DNA of 64,000 nt from Actinophytocola sp044466355 (GTDB taxonomy: Bacteria > Actinomycetota > Actinomycetes > Mycobacteriales > Pseudonocardiaceae), in assembly GCF_044466355.1 (NCBI RefSeq), contig NZ_JBITMQ010000001.1, positions 1,398,830 through 1,462,829 on the forward strand. The letters are read 5' to 3'. Under the pieces are notes generated by a model. It was not told the origin of the DNA. It did not search any database and saw only the letters and a program-made list of their open reading frames with translations. Positions 16,568 to 25,536 of the stretch are shown here, in pieces (positions within the stretch are counted from its first letter, which is position 1; each line of letters starts with the position of its first letter). A program made the translations under genes and the position numbers.

Positions 16568-16628
16568 CGAGCAAGCGCACCGGAGCCGTCAGGGCGAGGC
16601 GATCCATGACGTTCGTGTCTGAGGGCAT

Positions 16629-17216
16629 CTAAATGAACCCGTGGCGGACCGCTGTCGCCACCGCGTGGGCGCGGTTGCGTGCATTGAGGCGGGACATGAG
16701 TTCGTAGATGACGTTCTTCACCGTGTGCTCCGAGCACGACAGGCTGCCCGCGATGCCCGCGTTGCCCAGTCCGTCGGCCATCAGGCGGAGCACCGCCACC
16801 TGGCGGTTGGTCAGCCGCGGGGGCGGGGCGGGCCGACAACCCGGACTCGCCGCTCCGCCCAGTGCGCGGACCAGCAGTTCGTTCGGCACGCGGCTGTCGC
16901 CGGCTCGCGCTGCCGTCAGTGCCGACGCCAGTTGTGCCGGTGTGGTCGTGGGGGCAGGGAGGACGGCGCTCACGCCGGCCCGCAGGGCGCACAGCAGATC
17001 CTCGCGGGTGAGCGTGTCCACCATGACCACGAGGCATTCGCACCCGGACGCCGCCGCGAGGGCCTTGGCCATCGTCGGTGCGGCGGACAGCACCACACCG
17101 GCCGGCACCGGCGACGGGACGACCGCCACATCGAGGCCGTCGAGCATGGCGAACACCGACGGACCGGCGATCACGTGGACCGGCAGCACGTCCGCGGACA
17201 GCGTCGGCGCGCTCAC
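16629..17216 (-). CDS. LuxR-family regulator with degenerate receiver domain
   Basis: 195 aa. The N-terminal two thirds resemble a NarL-type receiver fold (LVVMVDTLTREDLLCALRAGVSAVL), but the usual acceptor-Asp surroundings and the conserved Lys near the end are not recognisable, so phosphorylation is doubtful. The C-terminal LuxR HTH (LTNRQVAVLRLMADGL...SEHTVKNVIYELMSRL) is normal. The GTG start overlaps the stop of the upstream LuxR gene by 4 nt (GTGA), so the two are translationally coupled. No histidine kinase gene is nearby. Its position between the two lanM modules suggests it regulates them, possibly as a heterodimer with its partner. Confidence 0.8.
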   Translation of the reverse strand: MSAPTLSADVLPVHVIAGPSVFAMLDGLDVAVVPSPVPAGVVLSAAPTMAKALAAASGCECLVVMVDTLTREDLLCALRAGVSAVLPAPTTTPAQLASALTAARAGDSRVPNELLVRALGGAASPGCRPAPPPRLTNRQVAVLRLMADGLGNAGIAGSLSCSEHTVKNVIYELMSRLNARNRAHAVATAVRHGFI

Positions 17217-17812
17217 AGCAACCCCGCCCGCAACGCGTACGCCACCGCGTGCGCGCGGTTCCGCAGCCGGAACCGGCTGATCACGTCGTGCACCACGCTC
17301 GCCACCGTCCTCGGCGAGTAGCTCAGCTCCCGCGCGATCTCGTCCGTGTCCTGACCGTCGGCCACCAGCCGCAGCACGTCGCGTTCCCGCTCACTCAACG
17401 CCGAACGCGCGCCCCGCGCACTCGGCGCGCCGGTCAGGAGGTCCGCCAGCATCTCCGGCAACACGGTGGTGTCACCGTCGGCGGCGGCCACGACCGCCCG
17501 CGCGAGCCGGTCGGCGTTCGCCTCGCGCCTGCGCAGCAGCCCTCGGGCGCCCGCCGCCAGGGCGTGCAGGGCCGCTGTCGTTGTCAGCTCCGTCGCCACC
17601 AGCACGATGTCCGGACGGTGAGCGGCGTTGCGGGTGCGCCGCACGAGGTCCAGTTCGCGCTCGTCCACGTCGTCCACGACCACGACCACGACCCTCGGGT
17701 TCTCGACAGGGGACACCACCACGACGTCGGGCCGGGCGCGCAGGACGGTCATCGCGCCGGACTCCACCATCGGGTCCAGCGCCGCGACGCTCACGGGGAC
17801 GGGGTCACGCAT
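17213..17812 (-). CDS. LuxR-family regulator with receiver-like domain, first of pair
   Basis: 199 aa from the ATG at 17812, which has a GAGGAGGAG ribosome site; a longer reading exists but lacks one. The receiver-like N-terminal part contains a run of valines ending VVDDVDE and LAAGARGLL, then a LuxR HTH (LSERERDVLRLVADGQDTDEIA...YSPRTVASVVHDVI). It is coupled to the downstream LuxR gene and both HTHs end in a similar RNRAHAVA segment, which indicates an old duplication. It is divergent from lanM2, and the repeats at 17861-18000 lie between them. Confidence 0.8.
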   Translation of the reverse strand: MRDPVPVSVAALDPMVESGAMTVLRARPDVVVVSPVENPRVVVVVVDDVDERELDLVRRTRNAAHRPDIVLVATELTTTAALHALAAGARGLLRRREANADRLARAVVAAADGDTTVLPEMLADLLTGAPSARGARSALSERERDVLRLVADGQDTDEIARELSYSPRTVASVVHDVISRFRLRNRAHAVAYALRAGLL

Positions 17813-17860
17813 CTCTACTCCTCCTCGCCGGCCGGAACCATGGGAGAAGCCTCGCCTGCG

Positions 17861-18000
17861 GTGCGTACCCGCACATCCGGTGCGTGCCCGCACATTCACC
17901 CGTACGTCGCCACCTGCACGAACACGTCATCGGGACGTGCGGGGCCCGCGGTCCGCGGTGCGGGTGCGGGACGGCAGGCGCGAGAATGTGCGGGTTCGAC
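17861..18000. promoter_or_regulatory. Iteron-like GTGCG-N4-CGCAC boxes between luxR pair and lanM2
   Basis: gtgcgtacccgcacat at 17861-17876 is repeated at 17880-17895 with one change (19-nt period), each copy containing the dyad GTGCG-N4-CGCAC. A third, inverted and partial copy (atgtgcgggttcgac) lies at 17986-18000. All are in the divergent control region of the LuxR pair and lanM2. This is the geometry expected of cooperative binding sites for the neighbouring LuxR-type proteins. Confidence 0.6.
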
Positions 18001-18040
18001 CCTCATGACGTGGGTGTCGCCGCCCGGCAGTGTGTGGCAC

Positions 18041-20968
18041 ATGACGCCTACCAGCCCGAACACGGGGCCCACGACCTGGCCGGACCCGGCCTGGTGGGCA
18101 CCGGCGCTGGCGCTGCACGAGCGTGGCACCGACCGCGGGCACGCCGCCGCGTCGGCCGCGGCCGACGTGCCCGCCGCGCTGGCGGCGCGGGTGCCCCGGC
18201 CCGCGTGGGTCGACACCGCCGAGCGGGTCGTGCGCGCGGCGGAACCCGTGACCGACCTCGCGGAGCTGGGGGAGACGTGGCGGGACGCCTTCGGCCGCGT
18301 GCTGGCGCCGTTCGTCGCCGACGCTGCCGAACGGATCGCCGCGGCCGCGCCGGAGCACCCGGCCCTGCCCGGTGTCAGCTCTGCCCTGCGCCACAGCCTT
18401 GTCGCACAGGCCGTCCGCACGCTGGTCACCGAACTGCACGCCTGGCGTGCCGCGGGTCGCCTCATCGGCGGCGACGGCCGCGCCCGCTTCCGCGACTTCG
18501 CCCGTGTGATCGCCTCCCCGGCGGGCCTGACCGAACTGTTCTGCCGCTACCCGGTGCTGGCGCGGCTGCTCGCCCAGACCACCGACGCCACCGTGGCCGC
18601 CACGCTGGAGTTGCTGGCACGCCTCGCCGAGGACCGCGCCATGATCGTGTCGGACCTGCTCGGCGGCACGGACCCGGGCCCGGTCACCGCCATCGTGCCC
18701 GGACGCGGTGACCGCCACAACGGCGGCCGGTCGGTGGCCTTCATCGACTTCGCCGACGGCAGCCGTATCGTCTACAAACCGCGTGACGTGACGACCCAGG
18801 TCCGGGTCGGCCGGTTCCTCGGACTGCTGGCGGAGGTGCTTCCCGGGCAGTGCCCGCGCGCGGTCACGACGCTCGCCCGGCCCGGGTACGGCTGGTCCGA
18901 GTTCGCCCCGGCCCGTGAGCTGACCGGTCCTGCCGGCGCCGACCGGTTCTACCGCCGCCAGGGCGCACTGCTCGCGGTGCTGCACCTGCTGCGCGCCACG
19001 GACATGCACTACGAGAACGTCATCGCCGAGGGTGACGTGCCGGTCCTGATCGACACCGAGACGCTGTTCAACGCCGAGCTCACGGCGGGCACCGGTGACC
19101 CGGCCACCGACATGTTGTCCTCGTCCGTCTACCGCACCTCGCTGCTGCCGCTCATGGTCGTCGGTGAGCAGGGGGTCGCCGACCTCTCCGGGCTGGGCGG
19201 CGACCGCGGCGGTGCCTCCCCGACGAGCGTGGTCGACTGGCTCGACGCCGGTACCGACCGGATGCGTATCACCCGTCGTGAGCTGGTGATGACCGGTTCG
19301 GCGAACCGGCCGCGCGTCGGCGGGGCCGACCTCGACCCCGTTGACCACGAGCAGGCCCTGCTGACCGGGTTCCGGCAGGCGTACGACGCCATCACCGCGC
19401 ACGCCGCCGACTTCGCGGCGCTGATCAGGGCGTGCGCGGACCTGGAGGTCCGGGTGGTGGCCCGGCCGAGCTGGGTGTACGCGACTTTGCTCGACGAGAC
19501 CACCCACCCGGACGTGCTGCGCGACGGGCTCGACCGCGACGAGGCGCTGTCCGTGCTGTACGCCGGTCGTGCCGGGCACCCGCTGTTCGGCAGGCTGGTC
19601 ACGCACGAACTGGCCGCCATGTGGGACGGCGACGTGCCGATGTTCCTGGCTTGCGCGGGCACCGGTGAGCTGCGGTCGCCGAACGGGACACCCCTGCCGG
19701 TGGCGCTGCCCAAGGCGGGCGTGACGGCGGCGCTGGAGACGCTCGCCGGGATGGGCGAAGTGGACCGGCACGCACAGGAGTGGATCATTTCGGCCACCCT
19801 CGCCACTCGCGGCGGCTCCCACGCGCACCCGCGGGCCGGCGCGCTGCCCGGGGTCTCCGCGAACTCGGTGGTACACCCGGACGTGCTGGTCACGGCGGCC
19901 CGTGCGATGGCGGACCGGATCGTCGCCCACGCGGCGGGCGGGGAGCACGTCAACTGGCTCGGCCTGGAGCACGTCGACGGCCAGTGGCTGGTGCTGCCGA
20001 TGGGCGCGAGCCTGGGCACCGGCTACCTCGGCGTCGCGTTGTTCCTCGCCCAGCTCGCCGAGGTCACCGGCATCGGCCGGTACGCGGAGCAGGCCGCCCG
20101 CGTTGTCGCGGACGCACCCGCGTTCACCGACGCGTTCGCGGCCCGGCCAGAGCTGGCCGAGGCGGCGGGCTGGGGTGGCCTGACCGGTCTCGGCGGCATC
20201 ACCTACGCGCTGGCCCGGCTCGGCCGTCTGCTCGACACCCCGGTCCTGCGGGACTGCGCCGCGCACCTCACCGAGCTGGCCGCCAAGTCCGCGGGCAGCA
20301 CGACCGAGCTCGGCTGGGCGAGCGGCCTCGCCGGGTGCCTCGCCGCCATGACCGCCGTGCACACCGACCTCGGGGTCGACACCGCGGCGACGGTGGCACG
20401 CGAGTGCGCGGACCGGCTCGCCGATCTCGTCGACCAGGACGCGGGCACGCGCCCGCTGTCCTTCGCCGACGGCCTCGCCGGCGCCGCCTGGGCGCTCCGC
20501 ACGGCCGGTCCTGACGCGGTCCACCGGGACGCCGGGCGCCGTGCGGCAGCGCTGGTCGCGGCTCGTGCCACGGCCACCTCCGGCGGCTGGTGCGAGGGCG
20601 GGCCCGGCCTGGCGCTCGCCGCATCGTGTGCACCGGATCAGGTGTCCGCCGCCGACATCGTCGCCATGGCCGACGGACCCGTGCGCCGAGACCTGTCGCT
20701 CTGCCACGGCGAGTTGGGCGTGCTCGAGGTGCTCACCACGCTCGCGGGCACCGACCCGTACCGGGAGCTCGCCGCCCGCGCGCTGTCGCGCCGCATCGGT
20801 CCCGTGCTGGAACTGCTGCGCAGGCACGGGCCCGTGTGCGGCACGCCGGGCTCGACCCCCACACCAGGTCTGCTGACCGGCTTCGCCGGCATCGGCTACG
20901 GGATGTTGCGGCTCGCCGCTCCACGCGACGTGCCCCCCGTGTTGTTGCTACGACCAGAAGAACGCTGA
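18041..20968 (+). CDS. lanM: Class II lanthipeptide synthetase LanM (module 2)
   Basis: 975 aa, paralogue of lanM1. Dehydratase part with RIVYKPRDV, ATDMHYENVI and LIDTETLFN; cyclase part with zinc segments GGWCEGGP and LCHGELG and repeated GxxG turns. The start at 18041 (MTPTSPNTG) gives an N-terminus matching lanM1; an in-frame ATG at 18005 is possible, and neither has a good ribosome site. The precursor copy 2 gene follows 39 nt downstream rather than overlapping as in module 1. Upstream lie the GTGCG-N4-CGCAC boxes. Confidence 0.93.
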   Translation: MTPTSPNTGPTTWPDPAWWAPALALHERGTDRGHAAASAAADVPAALAARVPRPAWVDTAERVVRAAEPVTDLAELGETWRDAFGRVLAPFVADAAERIAAAAPEHPALPGVSSALRHSLVAQAVRTLVTELHAWRAAGRLIGGDGRARFRDFARVIASPAGLTELFCRYPVLARLLAQTTDATVAATLELLARLAEDRAMIVSDLLGGTDPGPVTAIVPGRGDRHNGGRSVAFIDFADGSRIVYKPRDVTTQVRVGRFLGLLAEVLPGQCPRAVTTLARPGYGWSEFAPARELTGPAGADRFYRRQGALLAVLHLLRATDMHYENVIAEGDVPVLIDTETLFNAELTAGTGDPATDMLSSSVYRTSLLPLMVVGEQGVADLSGLGGDRGGASPTSVVDWLDAGTDRMRITRRELVMTGSANRPRVGGADLDPVDHEQALLTGFRQAYDAITAHAADFAALIRACADLEVRVVARPSWVYATLLDETTHPDVLRDGLDRDEALSVLYAGRAGHPLFGRLVTHELAAMWDGDVPMFLACAGTGELRSPNGTPLPVALPKAGVTAALETLAGMGEVDRHAQEWIISATLATRGGSHAHPRAGALPGVSANSVVHPDVLVTAARAMADRIVAHAAGGEHVNWLGLEHVDGQWLVLPMGASLGTGYLGVALFLAQLAEVTGIGRYAEQAARVVADAPAFTDAFAARPELAEAAGWGGLTGLGGITYALARLGRLLDTPVLRDCAAHLTELAAKSAGSTTELGWASGLAGCLAAMTAVHTDLGVDTAATVARECADRLADLVDQDAGTRPLSFADGLAGAAWALRTAGPDAVHRDAGRRAAALVAARATATSGGWCEGGPGLALAASCAPDQVSAADIVAMADGPVRRDLSLCHGELGVLEVLTTLAGTDPYRELAARALSRRIGPVLELLRRHGPVCGTPGSTPTPGLLTGFAGIGYGMLRLAAPRDVPPVLLLRPEER

Positions 20969-21007
20969 ACCGCACATCGAAATCCGTTGGAAGAGAAAGG
21001 AAACCCC

Positions 21008-21244
21008 ATGTCCGGGATCCAGAACGAGACTGTCGCCGGCACCACCGCCGAGGCCGGGACCGACGCACCGGCAGGCCGCCTGCGCCTGCTGCCCTCGGTC
21101 ACCTTCGGCGTCCGCGCCGCCGCTCTGGCCCGGGTCGCGCTGCCGGTGGCCATGGTGACCGCGGGGCTGGTCGCGGGCGGGCCGGTGGCGGGTGCCGAGA
21201 ACCTGGTCACCATGGACACCACCTGCTGCCCACCGCAGGTCTGA
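21008..21244 (+). CDS. lanA: LanM-associated precursor with TTCCP core, copy 2 (78 aa)
   Basis: A 78-residue peptide starting MSGIQNET after an AGAGAAAGGA ribosome site. Layout as in copy 1: polar N-terminus, LPSVTFG (28-34), hydrophobic stretch (37-58, with AALARVALPVAMVTAGL) and tail MDTTCCPPQV. Candidate ring residues are Thr68, Thr71, Thr72, Cys73, Cys74. A Gly-Gly (57-58) and a Gly-Ala (62-63) are possible leader cleavage sites. Since Thr72 and Cys73 are adjacent, T71-x-C73, T71-x2-C74 or T68-x4-C73-type rings are more plausible. Followed by a hairpin and then LAL regulator 2. Confidence 0.8.
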   Translation: MSGIQNETVAGTTAEAGTDAPAGRLRLLPSVTFGVRAAALARVALPVAMVTAGLVAGGPVAGAENLVTMDTTCCPPQV

Positions 21245-21258
21245 CGCCACCAGGGGAC

Positions 21259-21283
21259 GGGACCGCCGCGCCGCGACGGTCCC
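21259..21283 (+). terminator. Hairpin downstream of precursor copy 2
   Basis: gggaccg (21259-21265) and cggtccc (21277-21283) form a GC-rich stem with an 11-nt loop, 15 nt after the precursor stop. It could be a terminator or attenuator that makes precursor transcripts more abundant than LAL transcripts. Confidence 0.5.
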
Positions 21284-21340
21284 GCTCCCGTTGCTTCGCC
21301 CACCACGTCCTTACGCAGTGGCCAAGTACCATTACTTCTC

Positions 21341-24256
21341 GTGTACCACGGATCGACAGCGATGATCGGGCGCGATCGCGAGCTGAGGACCGTCGGGACC
21401 GCACTGGCCCGTACCAGGAACGGCCAGGGAGGAGCGGTGTTCATCGCCGGTGATGCCGGCGTCGGGAAGTCCCGGCTCCTAGCCTCGATCAGCGAGTCGG
21501 CGTACGCGGCGGGCATGAGCCTGATGCGTGGCCGCGCCAGCACGATCGGGCCGACCGCCCCGTTCCGCCCACTGACCGAGGCGATTCTGTACCTGCTGCG
21601 CGCGGATCGGATCGACCCGGCCGCGCTCGGCCCCTACGGGCCGATCCTCGGCCGCGTCGTGCCGGGGTGGGGTGACCCGGCCTCCGGTCGCGACGGCGAG
21701 TCGCTCGTCGTCCTCGCCGAGGCGATGCTGCAGCTCACGGCGCTGACCGGCCGGGACCGGGGCTGCCTGCTCACACTCGACGACCTGCACAACGCGGATG
21801 CCGAGACGCTCGCTGTGCTGGAGTACCTGGTCGACAACGTCGACTCGCAGCCGACGCTGGTCGTAGGCGGCATCCGGGACCGGGACAGCACCGCCTACAC
21901 GCTCGCGCGCACCGCGGCCCAGCGCGGCCGGTGCACGCTGATCGAGCTGGACCCCCTGAACGCCGACGAGCTGCGTGGCATGGCCGCCGCGTGCCTGGAC
22001 GTACCCGCCGAACGGGTGCGCGCGGACGTGATGGCCCTGCTGTGGGCCGGTAGCACCGGCAACCCGTTCATGGCCGAGGAGATGCTCCGGGTCATGGTCG
22101 ACGACGAGGTCATCGTGCGGGACGGGGACACGTGGGCCCTCGCCGTTGGTGCGGACAACGCGACGCTCGGGCTCGTCGGCCCGCTCGCGGGACGGGTCGC
22201 GAACGTCGGCCCGCGGACGCGCGAGGTGCTCTCGGCGGCCGCCACCTTCGGCACCCGCTTCCCGCTCGCCGTCATCCAGCTCGCCACCGGGCTGTCCGAC
22301 CAGGTGCTGCTGAGTCTGCTGCAGGACGACCTGGCGAGCCGGCTGGTCACGATCGACGAGCAGACCGCGGACTGGTACGCCTTCCACCACCAGCTCAGCC
22401 GGGACGCGGTGCTGGCACAGCTGGACCGGGCGGAGCAGGCGCGGCTCGCGGGCAAGGTCGCCGACGCCGTCGACACCGTCTACCCGGACCACCCCGGCGA
22501 GTGGTGTGAGGTGGCGGCACGCCTGCGGCTGGACGCTGGTGACCGCGTGGCCGCGGGGGAGCTCTTCGCCGAGGCGGGTCGGCGCGCACTGGCGATCGGC
22601 GCGGCGACCTCCGCGGTGTCGCTGCTGGAACGGGCGTGGGAGCTGCTCGCCGAAGCGCCGCCGTCGCGGGCGGAAGCGCTGGAACAGCTCGTGCTCGCGC
22701 TGGCCGAGGCAGGTCAGGTGGAGCGGGCGCTGACCGAGATCAGCACGCTGGACCAGGTCAGCGGGTTGCCGCCGCGGCGGCGCGCGAACCTGCACACGCG
22801 GCTGGCATGGGCGGCGGCGGTCGCCGGGCGGGTGGACGAGGCCATGCGGCAGGTGGAGGTCGCGCGGGAACTGCTGGGTGCGGACGCGCCCGCGGAGGAC
22901 CTCGCGCCGATCGACGTCGTGGCGGCGCACCTCGCCCTGGACCAGACCGGTGGGGACCGGTTCCCCGACGCGGAGCGGATGGCGAGGCAGGCGGCGACGG
23001 TCGCCGAGACCGTGCCGCTGCCGGTGGTCGCGTGCCAGGCGTGGCAGTTGCTGGGCGCGATCGTGCGCCATCGCGAGCCGGACGAGGCGACCCGGTGCCT
23101 GGAACGGGCGAACTCCCTCGCCGTGCGGCACGGGTTGCCGATCTGGGAGATCCACGCACTGATCCGGTTGGGCAACGACGACGCGCTGCGCACGGCGGAC
23201 ACGACGAGGCTCGAGCAGGCAAGGGACAAGGCGGGTGAGGTCGGTGCGGTGACCGCTCGATACCAGGCGGAGTCGAGCATCGCGCTGCACACCATCCTGC
23301 GCGGCGAGTACGCGACCGCGCGGACGATCACCGACGAGGTCCTGGCGTCGACCGCGCGGCTCAAGCTGCTGGAGACGACGCGGTACGTGGCCTTGCTGCG
23401 GGCCGTGCTCGCCGGGCACGAGGGCAACCGCGACGCGATGACCACGGCGCTGGGCGTGTTCGAGCACTGGGGCGGCAACCTGGCGCTGCACGCACCGAGG
23501 GTGCACGGGCTGGCCGGGGCGTTCTGCGCGCTGCTGGACGAAGACCGCGACCTGGCACAGGACGAGCTGGCCCGCGCGGTGAGCGGTGCCGACAGCGGGT
23601 CGAGCGTGTACTACCTGTCTGGCAGGCACGGGCTGGACGTGCTGCTGCGGGTGCTGTCGGCGAAGGCGGGCTGGCCGGAGTACGAGGCGGTGGCGGCGGA
23701 CCCGGCGAGCACGTTGCGGTGGGACCGGCAGTTCACGTCGTTCGCGCACGCGGTGTTGCTCGGCCGCTCCGGCCGCGGTGCCGAGGCGGCCGGAGCGATG
23801 GACGACGCGCTGGCACTGGCGGAACCGTTCGAGATGAGTCGCCACCTGGGTCTGCGACTGGTCGCCGAGGCGGCGTTGGCGGACGGCTGGGGCGATGCGG
23901 CCGGGTGGTTGCGCACGGCGGAGGGGTACTTCCACCGCCGGGACGTGCGGGCGGTGTCGGCCTCGTGCCGGGCGTTGCTGCGGAAGGCGGGCGCGAAGGT
24001 CCCGCAGCACCGGACGGGCGCGGACGCCATCCCGGCCGTGCTGCGCTCGGCGGGGGTGACGGTGCGGGAGTTCGAGGTGCTCGGTCTGCTGGTCGGAAGG
24101 CTCGGCAACCAGGAGATCGCGGCGCGGTTGCACCTGTCGCCCCGGACGGTGGAACGGCACGTCGGGAACCTGATGACGAAGACGGGCCTGCCGAACCGCA
24201 TCGCTCTCGGCGAGTTCGCGGCCGAGCTCGTGGCGGATCCGGCAGACCCGGCCTGA
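21341..24256 (+). CDS. LAL-type LuxR regulator (AAA ATPase + LuxR HTH), module 2
   Basis: 971 aa from a GTG start; an ATG 7 codons later is possible. Walker A GDAGVGKSRL (37-46), Walker B-like LLTLDDLHNAD, helical repeat region, and a C-terminal LuxR HTH (VREFEVLGLL...SPRTVERHVGNLMTKTGL). It aligns along its whole length with LAL 1, for example in RGRAST, GPYGPILGR, ALIRLGNDDALR and the segment around HAPRVHGLA. Like LAL 1 it directly follows a TTCCP precursor. Its stop is 2 nt from the convergent acyltransferase stop, which marks the border with the NRPS cluster. Confidence 0.88.
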   Translation: MYHGSTAMIGRDRELRTVGTALARTRNGQGGAVFIAGDAGVGKSRLLASISESAYAAGMSLMRGRASTIGPTAPFRPLTEAILYLLRADRIDPAALGPYGPILGRVVPGWGDPASGRDGESLVVLAEAMLQLTALTGRDRGCLLTLDDLHNADAETLAVLEYLVDNVDSQPTLVVGGIRDRDSTAYTLARTAAQRGRCTLIELDPLNADELRGMAAACLDVPAERVRADVMALLWAGSTGNPFMAEEMLRVMVDDEVIVRDGDTWALAVGADNATLGLVGPLAGRVANVGPRTREVLSAAATFGTRFPLAVIQLATGLSDQVLLSLLQDDLASRLVTIDEQTADWYAFHHQLSRDAVLAQLDRAEQARLAGKVADAVDTVYPDHPGEWCEVAARLRLDAGDRVAAGELFAEAGRRALAIGAATSAVSLLERAWELLAEAPPSRAEALEQLVLALAEAGQVERALTEISTLDQVSGLPPRRRANLHTRLAWAAAVAGRVDEAMRQVEVARELLGADAPAEDLAPIDVVAAHLALDQTGGDRFPDAERMARQAATVAETVPLPVVACQAWQLLGAIVRHREPDEATRCLERANSLAVRHGLPIWEIHALIRLGNDDALRTADTTRLEQARDKAGEVGAVTARYQAESSIALHTILRGEYATARTITDEVLASTARLKLLETTRYVALLRAVLAGHEGNRDAMTTALGVFEHWGGNLALHAPRVHGLAGAFCALLDEDRDLAQDELARAVSGADSGSSVYYLSGRHGLDVLLRVLSAKAGWPEYEAVAADPASTLRWDRQFTSFAHAVLLGRSGRGAEAAGAMDDALALAEPFEMSRHLGLRLVAEAALADGWGDAAGWLRTAEGYFHRRDVRAVSASCRALLRKAGAKVPQHRTGADAIPAVLRSAGVTVREFEVLGLLVGRLGNQEIAARLHLSPRTVERHVGNLMTKTGLPNRIALGEFAAELVADPADPA

Positions 24257-24258
24257 TC

Positions 24259-25536
24259 TCACACGGGTACCGGGGCGTGGTCGAGAGCCGTTGTCCAGTC
24301 GACCGTCGCGCCGTGCGTGTGTGCTTTCGCCATGGCGGTCAGGAACCTGCGCTGTCCGCCGTCGTACCTTCTCAGTGTGGCGATCACCGTGGGGTCCGCC
24401 GCGCGGAGGGTGTTGGCGATCGCCGGGGCGAGGATCGGGTGCGGGCTCGTCTCCACGTAGGTGCCGTGGCCGTCCGCCCGCAGCGCTCGGGTCGCCTGTT
24501 CGAAGTGGACGGTCTGTCGCAGGTTCCGGTACCAGTACTCGGTTCCGAGTACCCTCGTGTCGGCGAGCAGGCGGCCCGTCACCGTCGAGTAGAACGGGGT
24601 TCGTGCCTGGCCCGGTGCCACCCCTGCGAGATCGCGCGCCAGCCGGTCGCGGATCGACTCCACCGCCGGGGAATGGGACGCGTAGTCGACCTTCACGTGC
24701 CGAACCGTCACCTCCTCACCCGCGAACGTCTCCTCCAGTTCCCGCAGCGCCCAGGTGGCTCCTGCCACCACCGTCGACGCGGGGCTGTTCACCACCGCCA
24801 CCGCGATGTGGTCCGCCCACGGGGTGATGCGCGACGCCAACTCCGCGGCGGGCAACGAGATCGACACCATCGCGCCCGTGTCCGACAGCTCGGCGAGCGC
24901 CTTGCTGCGCAGTGCCACGATCCGCGCCGCGTCGGCCAGGGACAGCGCGCCCGCGACGTGCGCCGCCGCGATCTCGCCCTGTGAGTGGCCTACGACGGCG
25001 TCGGGCTCGACGCCGTACGAGCGCCACAACCCGGCGAGCGCCACCATGATCGCGAACAGTGCGGGCTGCACGACGTCCGTTCGCTCGAAAGGCTCCGGGT
25101 CCGCCGTGGTCAGCACATCGTGCAGCGACCAGTCGACGTGTGCGCCCAACGCGTCGGCGCACGCGTCGATGTGCTCGCGGAACACCGGCGACATCGCGTA
25201 CAGGTCCTTCCCCATGCCGGGCCACTGCGAACCCTGCCCGGGGAACACGAACACCACCTTGCCCGGGTCGGCCGGACCGGCCTGCGTCAGGTTGCGGGCC
25301 TGTTCCCCTGCCGCGAGTGCGGCGAGCCCGTCGAGGAACTCCTCCCGTCCCGCGCCCACGATCACGGCGCGGTGCGCGAGGCCGGGACCACCGGCCAGGC
25401 CACGCGCGAAGCGGGCCGGGTCCAGATCGGGGAGTGACGTGGCGAACTCGTGGAGGCGAGCGGCGGTGGCCCGCAGGCTGGTGCCGGACTCCGCCGACAC
25501 CAGCCACGGGACCACGGCCCTATTGTCGGCGAGCAT
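24259..25536 (-). CDS. Stand-alone acyltransferase, methylmalonyl-CoA type
   Basis: 425 aa. It is a discrete copy of a type I PKS acyltransferase: the KS-AT linker (VVPWLVSAESG, 8-18), FPGQGSQWPGMG (98-109), nucleophile motif GHSQGE (Ser185) and the substrate motif YASHS (285-289, catalytic His288), which is the methylmalonyl signature where malonyl enzymes have HAFH. No ketosynthase or PKS module is in the window. The likely partner is the stand-alone carrier protein three genes upstream. Possible roles: loading a methylmalonyl starter that the first C domain accepts, moving an acyl/aminoacyl group between carriers as VinK does in vicenistatin, or editing. Last gene of a four-gene minus-strand operon, with an ATGA overlap to the gene before it. 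Confidence 0.85.
   Translation of the reverse strand: MLADNRAVVPWLVSAESGTSLRATAARLHEFATSLPDLDPARFARGLAGGPGLAHRAVIVGAGREEFLDGLAALAAGEQARNLTQAGPADPGKVVFVFPGQGSQWPGMGKDLYAMSPVFREHIDACADALGAHVDWSLHDVLTTADPEPFERTDVVQPALFAIMVALAGLWRSYGVEPDAVVGHSQGEIAAAHVAGALSLADAARIVALRSKALAELSDTGAMVSISLPAAELASRITPWADHIAVAVVNSPASTVVAGATWALRELEETFAGEEVTVRHVKVDYASHSPAVESIRDRLARDLAGVAPGQARTPFYSTVTGRLLADTRVLGTEYWYRNLRQTVHFEQATRALRADGHGTYVETSPHPILAPAIANTLRAADPTVIATLRRYDGGQRRFLTAMAKAHTHGATVDWTTALDHAPVPV

Noticed and set aside
24259..25536. Acyltransferase as a broken end of a PKS module
   Set aside because: It is complete, with its own start, ribosome site and coupled neighbours; no KS or ACP sequence flanks it.
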